Shown: in pieces, positions 23,557 to 30,309 of the stretch
How positions within the stretch are numbered: position 1 is the stretch's first letter
How the letters are laid out: every line of letters begins with the position of its first letter
Assembly: GCA_029259575.1 (NCBI GenBank)
Contig: JAJDEX010000576.1
Span: 1 to 33,144, forward strand
DNA: 33,144 nucleotides
Source of the DNA: Planctomycetota bacterium
Lineage (GTDB): Bacteria > Planctomycetota > UBA1135 > GCA-002686595
Direction of reading: 5' to 3'
Notes under the pieces: model-generated
What the model was told of the DNA's origin: nothing
What the model saw: only the letters and a program-made list of their open reading frames with translations
Databases searched by the model: none
Translations under genes and position numbers: made by a program

Positions 23557-24576
23557 ATGCCCAGCACCGCCAAACGCCGTTGGAGCCGCGAGCTCCCGAA
23601 CGAAGTCGACGGGATCGCGATCGGTTCCTCCGGTCCGGTTCTCCTGCACGGCTACGACCCGCCCGCCGGCGGCAAGTGGATCGACGACGTCATCCCCGGC
23701 AAGCTCGGCGCGCTCGATCGCAACACCGGAGAACAGCTCTGGATGGCTCCCTGCGAGGTCGGCTACGGACGTGGTTTCGGCGCCGGCGTGGGGGACAAGG
23801 GCCAGGTCATCGTGCTCGGTCCCAGCATGAGCGGCCACCGCATCGTGCGCATGGCGATGGACGACGGTGAGTTGCTGCAGGCCGCCGCGATCCCTGCGTT
23901 CGATGTCGCGAACGTCGGCACGGACGTCGTGATCTGCGGCACGCCCAGCAAGCTGTTCGCGATCGGCAGTTCGGACTTCAAGAATACATGGGTGTACGCG
24001 CGCGAAGGCGAGCGCTACCACCACATCACACGGGTCGAGGACCGCGCGCTCGTCGTGTTCTCCAAGGAGAACCTGTACGGCGTGCTCGTGCTCGACGCCG
24101 AGACCGGCGATTTCGATCGCGTGCTCGTGCCGCCGTCGCTCGAGGCGGTCTACGGCCTCGCCGCGACCTCCGAGGCCATGGTCGTGCTGACCTCGAACCT
24201 GGGCATCGCGCTCCAGGGCGACGCGATGAGCAACTTCTTGCGCGACCTCGCGCTGCACCCGACCGGGGGCATGAAGGATCACCTGACGCTCGCCGCCTGG
24301 CGCCTCGATGGCCGCCGTTCGGACGCGCCGCTCTGGTACCGCATCCTCGAGACCACCGACCTGGACGACCTGCCGGACGCGTCGATCGCAGCGGACAGCG
24401 GCAAGCTCTATCTCGAACGCGGCGCCCTCCTCGAAGCCGTGGATGCCCTCACGGGACGTCCCCTGGGCGAATGGACGGTGCCGGGCCTCGACGAGCGCAT
24501 CGCCTGGAAGGTCACCGAAGGCGCGGGCCTCCTGGCCGAGGAGACGCGCGTCTCCGTCTTCGAACTACCGGCCTGA
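23557..24576 (+). CDS. Cytoplasmic PQQ-like beta-propeller protein
   Basis: The 339-residue product has repeating segments with the propeller-blade pattern 'x-L-x-A-x-D/E-x-x-T-G': GKLGALDRNTGEQLWMA, RIVRMAMDDGELLQ, GVLVLDAETGDFDRVLVP, LAAWRLDGRRS and LLEAVDALTGRPLGEW. These resemble the blades of PQQ-enzyme or WD40-like propellers. There is no signal peptide or membrane segment, so unlike most PQQ-repeat proteins it should be cytoplasmic. No cofactor-binding residues can be assigned. The ATG at 23557 is chosen because the open frame upstream crosses the fusA terminator. It sits between fusA and a DJ-1-like gene on the same strand. The function is unknown, and scaffold or sensor are guesses. 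Confidence 0.78.
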   Translation: MPSTAKRRWSRELPNEVDGIAIGSSGPVLLHGYDPPAGGKWIDDVIPGKLGALDRNTGEQLWMAPCEVGYGRGFGAGVGDKGQVIVLGPSMSGHRIVRMAMDDGELLQAAAIPAFDVANVGTDVVICGTPSKLFAIGSSDFKNTWVYAREGERYHHITRVEDRALVVFSKENLYGVLVLDAETGDFDRVLVPPSLEAVYGLAATSEAMVVLTSNLGIALQGDAMSNFLRDLALHPTGGMKDHLTLAAWRLDGRRSDAPLWYRILETTDLDDLPDASIAADSGKLYLERGALLEAVDALTGRPLGEWTVPGLDERIAWKVTEGAGLLAEETRVSVFELPA

Positions 24577-24629
24577 GCCCCACGCACCGTTCCCTCGGCG
24601 CTCCTCGATCGAGGGCTCCGAGATCCACC

Positions 24630-24658
24630 TTGACCGCACGCCGACCGGGCGCGACGAT
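24630..24658 (+). promoter_or_regulatory. Promoter TTGACC-N17-GACGAT before the DJ-1-like gene
   Basis: The -35 matches consensus at five of six positions and the spacing is ideal. The -10 ends nine bases before the ATG at 24668, so the mRNA would be nearly leaderless. Confidence 0.5.
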
Positions 24659-24667
24659 TCCGAGATC

Positions 24668-25237
24668 ATGGCCGAGACAACCGAACCGCAGCTCGACGAG
24701 GACGGCCTCGTCATCCAGACCTACGACAGCATGGTGCTCGTCGTCGTCCCTCAAACGGGCTTCGGCGACCAGATCCTGCGCTACGCGCGTTCGTCGCTCT
24801 ACAACGTGTCCGTCGGGACGCGTTCGGTCGCCCAGGATCCGGACACGGATGTCAAAGGCCGCTTGCAGGACGAGTTCCTGGTCGACGGTCCGCTCGCCGG
24901 CGAAACGATGGATGCCTACACCGGCATCCTCATCGCCGGTTGCGAGGGACCGAACCCGCTCGCGAACGATGCCCAGGTCCAAGCGCTGCTGCGCGCAGCC
25001 CACGCCGACGGCAAGCTCATCGCCGCGTGGGGGAACGGCCTCGAAGCGCTCGCCGCGGCAGGCGTCGTCAAGGGCCGCAAGGTCACCGGGGATGCCAGCG
25101 CCCAGTCCGCGACCAAGAGCGCGGGCGGCAAGTACACAGGACGTCAGCTCGAGGTCTCGAACCACATCGTGACCGCCGTCGACGAAGGCAGCGGCATGCG
25201 CTTCGGCCAAGCCCTGGCCGAAGTCGTTCGGATCTGA
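24668..25237 (+). CDS. DJ-1/PfpI-like protein lacking the nucleophilic cysteine
   Basis: The 189-residue protein follows the DJ-1/PfpI flavodoxin-like fold: VLVVVPQTGFGDQIL at the start, GILIAGCEGPNPLANDAQVQALLRAA-like acidic-loop region, then GKLIAAWGNGLEALAAAGVVKGRKVTGD. In family members the nucleophile elbow reads A-A-I-C-H-G-P. Aligning on the following AGxxKGRxVTG shows Trp121, Gly122 and Asn123 in place of Ile, Cys and His, so the usual Cys/His chemistry is absent. Another cysteine lies in the GCEG loop but not at the elbow. It ends with NHIVTAVDEGSGMRFGQALAEVV, the normal DJ-1 C-terminal helix. A pseudoenzyme or binding protein is likely. It probably forms a small cluster with the propeller gene upstream, though it has its own promoter. 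Confidence 0.8.
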   Translation: MAETTEPQLDEDGLVIQTYDSMVLVVVPQTGFGDQILRYARSSLYNVSVGTRSVAQDPDTDVKGRLQDEFLVDGPLAGETMDAYTGILIAGCEGPNPLANDAQVQALLRAAHADGKLIAAWGNGLEALAAAGVVKGRKVTGDASAQSATKSAGGKYTGRQLEVSNHIVTAVDEGSGMRFGQALAEVVRI

Positions 25238-25630
25238 GCGACGCGCCGATCGGGGGCCCTTTCCACGGGACCCGTTCGGTGTGCTCGGATTCCACTCGCG
25301 GCCTGGATGACGGCCGATCCCCATCCTTTCGCGGCGACCCAGGATCGGGGCGCGGATCCGAACATCGTGCTCAGCAGCGCGCAACTTCGCAACGGCCGCG
25401 CCGAGGCTCGAGGGCCGATTCCACGACCTGGGACGCGACTTCGCGGCCGCTCGGTGCCCGGATCCCTTCCGCGCCGTGTCCGTGTTCGGCACTGGATCGC
25501 GCAGGCACCCCACGACCCTCCCAGGTTGTGGTATCACCCAACTATTCGACCCACTCCTCGCGCTCGAGCCCGGTAGCTACCGCGTTCGCAGCACGTCCAC
25601 TCCGCACCGGGGCTCCAACCCGGAAATGCT
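25238..25630. other. Intergenic region before the Tex-like gene
   Basis: This 393-base stretch has no convincing gene. TATCAC (25532-25537) and TATTCG (25543-25548) could be -10 elements for the downstream gene, but neither has a good -35. The open frames crossing it have codon use unlike real neighbours. Confidence 0.4.
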
Positions 25631-28600
25631 TTGACTGCTACTCCCATCCTCGAAGCCCTCGCTCGTGAGCAGGGTGTCGATGCCGAGGCGGTTCGCGCCG
25701 TCCTCGAGATGCTCGATGCAGGCCTGACCGCGCCGTTCATCGGTCGCTGTCGCCGGGCCCGTACCGGCGGCCTCTCCGAAGGCCAGATCCGCAAACTCCA
25801 GCTGAGCCGCGGCGAGTTCGAAGAACTCGACCGCCGTCGCGGCACCATCTTGCGTGCGCTCGAACGTGAGGAGGGCCTTGCGCCGTCCATCATCGACTCG
25901 GTCACCAAGTGCATGGATCGCTTCGAGCTCGAAGACCTCTTCGTGCCTCACCGCCGGCCCGAACCCGAAGTGCAACTCGCGATGGATCGCGGTTTGGACG
26001 CGCTCGCGGACCAGCTCGTGAAGCCGATGCCGAAGCCGGCACGCGAAGCGCGCGCGCCCAAGGACGACGCTCCGGAAGGGACGGCGCCCGAAGTGGTCGC
26101 AGCTGCCGAGCCCGCCGTCGAAGCCGCGCCGACCGAGGCGCCCGCAGCCGAGGCCGCGCCGGTCGAGGCCGTGCCCGCAGAAGCTGCCGCGGTCGAAGCA
26201 CCCGCAACTCCTGAGGCCACGCCGGAACCCGACGTCGCTCCCGAAGCACCGGTCGCGGCTGACGAGCCCGCCGCGGCCGACGCTGCACCTGCAGAAGCTG
26301 CACCTGCAGAAGCTGCACCTGCAGAAGCTGCGCCTGCGGAACCTGCACCTGCTGAAGCTGCCTCGGGGGCCGAAGAGCCGCCGACCGCGGACGCGGTTGC
26401 GACGGAAGCGAGTCAGCCCACCGAGCCGGCCAAGGACGGTCGTCACACGGTCGCGGTCGAAGCGGACGTTCCCGGCCAGCACGGCGCGAGCACGCCCGCG
26501 CGCGTCGCGGTGACGCCGGAGCTCGCTCGCCTCTGCCAGCCGTTCGTGAACCCCGACAAGGGCATTCACACCGAGATCGAGGCGCTCGCCGGAGCGATGC
26601 GCATCCTCTCGGACCGACTCGGTCGCAACTCGGGCCTGCGAGGTCAGGTCCGCAAGATGATGGCCAAGCGCGGCACCCTGCGCGTGCGTCCGCTCGTCGA
26701 TCCCAAGCAAGCTGGCCGTCACAAGCCGCTGCTCAAGCTGAACCAGCCGCTCAAGCAGGTCCAGGGCCATCGCCTGATCGCGATCCGCCAGGCCCAGAAG
26801 GAGCGCGCGATCAATACGCTCATCGAGCTGGACACCCAGGTCGCCTTGCCCAAGGTGCGCCAGGCGCTGGGGCGTCGGACCGATCCCGCGTTCGAGGAAG
26901 TGCTCCACGAGGTCGCCCGCCGGGCCCTCGAAGCGCGCCTTCTGCCGGTGATCGAGGAGGACGTTCGCCTCGAACTCAAGGAGCGCGGTGACGCGGAAGC
27001 CCTGCGCTTCCTCGGTTCCCACCTGCGTCAGGTCCTGCTCAGCCCGCCGCAAGGCCGTCACCCCGCCGTGGGTGTCGACGTCAGCGCGAAGGGCGATTGG
27101 ATCCTCGCGCGCCTCGACGGCGAAGGCAACGTCGGCGCCAAAGGTCGCATCGAGACCGAAGGCAAGGACGCCGCGGCCCTCGGTGCCGAGCTCGTCGCCT
27201 TCCTCGAGGACTCGCCCGCCCGCGCCTTGGTCGTTTCGAACGGCCGTGGACCGCGTGCCCAGGTCGCCTCGATGCGCGCCGCGCTCGAAGCCGGCAGCCT
27301 CGGTCAGGTCGTCGTGCTCGCCACCGAAGCCGGACTGTCGAACTACGCCAACTCCGAGATCGGTCGCCGCGAGCTTCCGGACTGCACGGTGCCCGAGCGG
27401 GCTGCCGTCAGCCTCGGACGTCGCTTCCAGGACCCGATGTCCGAGCTGCTCAAGGTCGATCCGCGGCACCTGTCGCTGGGCTCCGAGCAGGGCTTGGTCA
27501 GCAAGGCCAACCTGCGACGCGTGCTCGACGAGGCGACCGAATCGGCCGTCGCGCACACCGGTTGCGTGCTGAACCAGGCGCCGGCCTCCGTGCTGCGTCA
27601 GATTCCCGGACTGGACGACGATCGTGTCGAAGCGCTGTTGGCGCGTCGCGCCGAGAAGCCGTTCACCTCCCGCGAAGAGCTGCGTACCGAGGGCCTCTTG
27701 AACGAGGTCCAGTGGACCAACGCGATCGGTTTCCTGCGTGTGCCGGAGTCCTCCGAGCCGCTCGACAAGACCAGCCTGCACCCCGAGCTCTACCCGATCG
27801 CCCGCAAGCTGCTCGAGAGCAGCGGCCAGACGGTCCAGGACGGTCTCGGTCGCCCCGGCGCCACCAAGGGACTGCGTCGCCAGACGTTCGAGCTCGACGA
27901 GGTGACGTGGCGTGATCTGATGCGGGAACTCTCGTTCCCTGGTCGCGATCCGCGCTTCCGCAACCACCTGCCCGAGTTCCTGCACCGCGACACCGATCCG
28001 ATTCGCATCACGGAAGGTCGCGTCGTCGAAGGTGTGATCACGAACGTGACCAGCTTCGGTGCATTCGTCGACATCGGTCTGGCCAACGACGCGATGATCC
28101 ACATCTCTCAGTTGTCCCAACGCTACTTGCGTGATGCCCGCGAGACGTTGTCCGTCGGACAGTGCGTGCGTGCCAAGATCACCGACCCGAAGGGCCAGCG
28201 CATGGCGCTCACCCTCAAGGACGTTCCGCCCGTCGAACGTGCACCGCGCGCTCGTCGTGAAGGTGGCGGCGGAGCTCGCCGTGACGGCGGAGGTCGCGAC
28301 GGTGGTGGTCGTGACGGCGGCAGGCGCGGAGGCGGCAAGGGCCGCGAGCGTGACCGTGGGGGACGTCCGGGCGATGCGCGCGGCATGATCCTGGGCGATG
28401 GCAGCGGGCGCAGCAAGCGCGGCCCCGGTGCGCGCCGCGACGACCGCAAGCGCGAGTCCGTCGAGCGCGTCGACCTGAAACAGGTCAACGCCAACGCCAA
28501 GCAAGCGGCCTTCAACCCGTTCGCGAAGTTCTTCAAGGCCAGCGAGCCCGAGCCCGAAGCGGGCCAGGTGACCGAAGCCAAGCCTGACAAGAAGCCCAAG

Positions 28601-28735
28601 CAGCCGAAGTCTCCTGAGCCGAAAGCCGCAGAGCCGAAAGCCGCAGAGCCGCAGGTCGCAGAGTCACCGGTCGCCGAGCCGACCGCTGCGGACCAAGCTG
28701 CGACGCAGGACGCACCGGCGACCGAGAACTCCTGA
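25631..28735 (+). CDS. tex: Tex-family S1 RNA-binding protein with large Ala/Pro/Glu insertion
   Basis: The 1034-residue protein contains a Tex N-terminal helical domain (1-130, with VLEMLDAGLTAPFIGRCRR and TGGLSEGQIRKL) and the FVNPDKGI...EALAGAMRILSDRL block (305 on). A YqgF/RNase H-like domain follows (about 477-600, GVDVSAKGDW), then helix-hairpin-helix repeats (about 647-705, LNQAPASVLRQIPGL) and an S1 domain (about 796-867, EGVITNVTSFGAFVDIGLAN). Tex proteins bind RNA and RNA polymerase in bacteria. Residues 131-303 are an Ala/Pro/Glu-rich insertion with tandem AAPAE, absent from E. coli-type Tex as I know it. The C-terminus has a Gly/Arg/Asp-rich tract (about 873-920) and a Lys/Pro/Ala tail. 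TTG is chosen as start because the Tex fold begins there; a three-codon ATG-CTT-TGA overlaps it. Confidence 0.92.
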   Translation: MTATPILEALAREQGVDAEAVRAVLEMLDAGLTAPFIGRCRRARTGGLSEGQIRKLQLSRGEFEELDRRRGTILRALEREEGLAPSIIDSVTKCMDRFELEDLFVPHRRPEPEVQLAMDRGLDALADQLVKPMPKPAREARAPKDDAPEGTAPEVVAAAEPAVEAAPTEAPAAEAAPVEAVPAEAAAVEAPATPEATPEPDVAPEAPVAADEPAAADAAPAEAAPAEAAPAEAAPAEPAPAEAASGAEEPPTADAVATEASQPTEPAKDGRHTVAVEADVPGQHGASTPARVAVTPELARLCQPFVNPDKGIHTEIEALAGAMRILSDRLGRNSGLRGQVRKMMAKRGTLRVRPLVDPKQAGRHKPLLKLNQPLKQVQGHRLIAIRQAQKERAINTLIELDTQVALPKVRQALGRRTDPAFEEVLHEVARRALEARLLPVIEEDVRLELKERGDAEALRFLGSHLRQVLLSPPQGRHPAVGVDVSAKGDWILARLDGEGNVGAKGRIETEGKDAAALGAELVAFLEDSPARALVVSNGRGPRAQVASMRAALEAGSLGQVVVLATEAGLSNYANSEIGRRELPDCTVPERAAVSLGRRFQDPMSELLKVDPRHLSLGSEQGLVSKANLRRVLDEATESAVAHTGCVLNQAPASVLRQIPGLDDDRVEALLARRAEKPFTSREELRTEGLLNEVQWTNAIGFLRVPESSEPLDKTSLHPELYPIARKLLESSGQTVQDGLGRPGATKGLRRQTFELDEVTWRDLMRELSFPGRDPRFRNHLPEFLHRDTDPIRITEGRVVEGVITNVTSFGAFVDIGLANDAMIHISQLSQRYLRDARETLSVGQCVRAKITDPKGQRMALTLKDVPPVERAPRARREGGGGARRDGGGRDGGGRDGGRRGGGKGRERDRGGRPGDARGMILGDGSGRSKRGPGARRDDRKRESVERVDLKQVNANAKQAAFNPFAKFFKASEPEPEAGQVTEAKPDKKPKQPKSPEPKAAEPKAAEPQVAESPVAEPTAADQAATQDAPATENS
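26282..26356 (+). repeat. 15-base tandem repeat encoding AAPAE
   Basis: GCTGCACCTGCAGAA occurs three times exactly (26282-26326), followed by two diverged copies to 26356. It codes for (Ala-Ala-Pro-Ala-Glu)n inside the Tex insertion and could vary in copy number by slippage. Confidence 0.85.
28616..28690 (+). repeat. 15-base tandem repeat in the Tex tail
   Basis: GAGCCGAAAGCCGCA occurs twice exactly (28616-28645). Three diverged 15-base copies follow, encoding Glu-Pro/Ser-x-x-Ala units in the disordered C-terminus. Confidence 0.75.
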
Positions 28736-28777
28736 GCCCGACCGGGGCAGCCTTCCTGGGCTGCACTCTGGGAACGC

Positions 28778-28815
28778 GAAGCGCCTCTCGTCCGTTTGCG
28801 GACGAGAGGCGCTTC
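28778..28815. terminator. 17-base-pair hairpin between convergent genes
   Basis: GAAGCGCCTCTCGTCCG and its exact complement enclose a TTTG loop. The hairpin lies between the Tex stop (28735) and the stop of the minus-strand gene (28866). It is probably a shared, bidirectional terminator, although T-runs are short on both sides. A smaller GCAGCC/GGCTGC stem sits at 28747-28764. Confidence 0.75.
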
Positions 28816-28865
28816 TCATACGTCGGGCCCGCTGCGCGGTCCCGTCGATCATCGATCCCCGCGGA

Positions 28866-30182
28866 TCAGCGCGGGTAGTTCGGAGGCTGCGGAGCCGAGC
28901 CGGGCCCGGGGAACGGCGGCGGAGCATCCAGGTCGATCTCCGTGACGTCCTGGGTCTGGGCCTCGAACGGCGGCGCTTCGAAGCGTACGTCAGGGGCCGG
29001 TTTCGGCAGCGGAGCGCGCGGTTCGGAAACGGGTCCCGTCATCGGGATCGCGTGCGGCACGGAAGTCTCGCTCGACGCCTCGGAGACGTGACGCTCGGGA
29101 GCCGGGCTCTCCGAACTCGCCTCGCAGGGCAGCGGAGCGGCAGGTTCCTTGTCTTCCGAGTGCGTGGCGCTCGCGTCGGTGTCCTCGGTCATCGGGTCGT
29201 CGAGCAGGTTGAGTCCGGACACGGGCTTGTGCTCGTCCGTCGCTTCCTTGTGGCGGGCCGCCTCGGCCTCCTCCTCCCACATCCCGGGATCGTCGGATAC
29301 GTCGTCGAGCAGGCCGAGCTCCGGCGCGGCCACCTTGGGTGCGTCCTCCGGCTCGAAATCGACCGTGATGGTCATCTCGAACTCGTCGTCGTCCGCATCG
29401 CTCTCGGGCTCCGCGAAGGGGTCGAGGCTTTCGTACGTCGGAGCGATGAGCTCGCCGTCCTCGAGCGCTTCTGCACCGGCCGGGATCTCGATCGCGGCGA
29501 CGGCTTCAAGCACTTCACCGACGTTGCGCTCGGCGCGGTCGGTGTTCTCCTCGATCGACTCCTGCAGGAAGTCGCGGCTGGCTTCGACCAGCTGGAAGAC
29601 CTCAGCGATGCGGCCCTCGATCTCCTGGGTGACCGCACCCAGTCGTCGGTCGATCTGCGCGTGCACCTGATCCAAGCTGGCGGCCAGGCGGTAGAGCGCG
29701 TCGTTCGCCTCGCCGGACTTGTCCGACGTGCGCCATTCGCGGATCTTCGCGGACAGCGCGTGGACCTCGCTGCGTGCCTGCAGCTGATCGTCACGCACCT
29801 CCTGCATCATGTTCGAGACCTCGACCATGTCCGCACCCAACTCGGTGACGGCCTGGTCCGTCTGGTTGAGGTCGAGCATGGACTTGGCCATGACGCGCGG
29901 GTAGCGGCCGATCATGCCCATCGCGAAGCACAGGAGCCCACCGACCATCAGGTCGCCGGCTGCGATCTGGCCCGATTCGAGGGTCTCCAGGAATCCGCTG
30001 AAGCCCGTGATCATCTCGGGGGCGAAGGCCCACAGACCACCGATCGCGGCGGACGCGATTCCGAACGTCATCAGGATCGGGGCGCCGAGCGAGGACCGGA
30101 CCTTGCGCGTGGTGAACGGGAAGGCTTTGACCTTCACTTCGGTGGCTTGGGTCTTCTTGTCTTTGGTCTGTTTGTGGGACAT
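28866..30182 (-). CDS. Membrane-anchored coiled-coil protein of unknown function
   Basis: The 438-residue product starts at an ATG with GAGGAG five bases upstream. A basic N-terminus of 32 residues precedes two transmembrane helices (about 33-54, GAPILMTFGIASAAIGG, and 77-94). A long helical, coiled-coil region follows (about 105-235) with heptad-like Leu/Ala/Met: LDLNQTDQAVTELGADM, VHALSAKIREW, RLAASLDQVHAQIDRRLG and VTQEIEGRIAEVFQLVE. The last 190 residues are acidic and Pro/Glu/Ala-rich, likely disordered. This layout resembles scaffolding or chemoreceptor-like linker proteins, but there is no signalling domain and I recognise no family. With both termini in the cytoplasm, the coiled coil would act inside the cell. 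It is divergent from ptsI. Confidence 0.8.
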   Translation of the reverse strand: MSHKQTKDKKTQATEVKVKAFPFTTRKVRSSLGAPILMTFGIASAAIGGLWAFAPEMITGFSGFLETLESGQIAAGDLMVGGLLCFAMGMIGRYPRVMAKSMLDLNQTDQAVTELGADMVEVSNMMQEVRDDQLQARSEVHALSAKIREWRTSDKSGEANDALYRLAASLDQVHAQIDRRLGAVTQEIEGRIAEVFQLVEASRDFLQESIEENTDRAERNVGEVLEAVAAIEIPAGAEALEDGELIAPTYESLDPFAEPESDADDDEFEMTITVDFEPEDAPKVAAPELGLLDDVSDDPGMWEEEAEAARHKEATDEHKPVSGLNLLDDPMTEDTDASATHSEDKEPAAPLPCEASSESPAPERHVSEASSETSVPHAIPMTGPVSEPRAPLPKPAPDVRFEAPPFEAQTQDVTEIDLDAPPPFPGPGSAPQPPNYPR

Positions 30183-30294
30183 ACGGGCTCCTCGAGGAAA
30201 TCGGATCGCACACGCGAGTCCCCGGCGGAGGATCACGCGTGGCGTTCCTCTCTGGTCGATCCGCGGAACCTCGGTTCTTGAGCCCGTCACGGAG

Positions 30295-30300
30295 TAGAAT
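30295..30300 (+). promoter_or_regulatory. -10 element TAGAAT for ptsI
   Basis: TAGAAT ends nine bases before the ATG at 30310, the same spacing as in front of the propeller and DJ-1-like genes. No Shine-Dalgarno is present in between. Confidence 0.5.
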
Positions 30301-30309
30301 GTCCGTCCT

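Noticed and set aside
26282-26356. Short tandem repeats as a possible CRISPR array
   Set aside because: The repeats are 15 bases, contiguous without spacers, and in frame inside a coding sequence.
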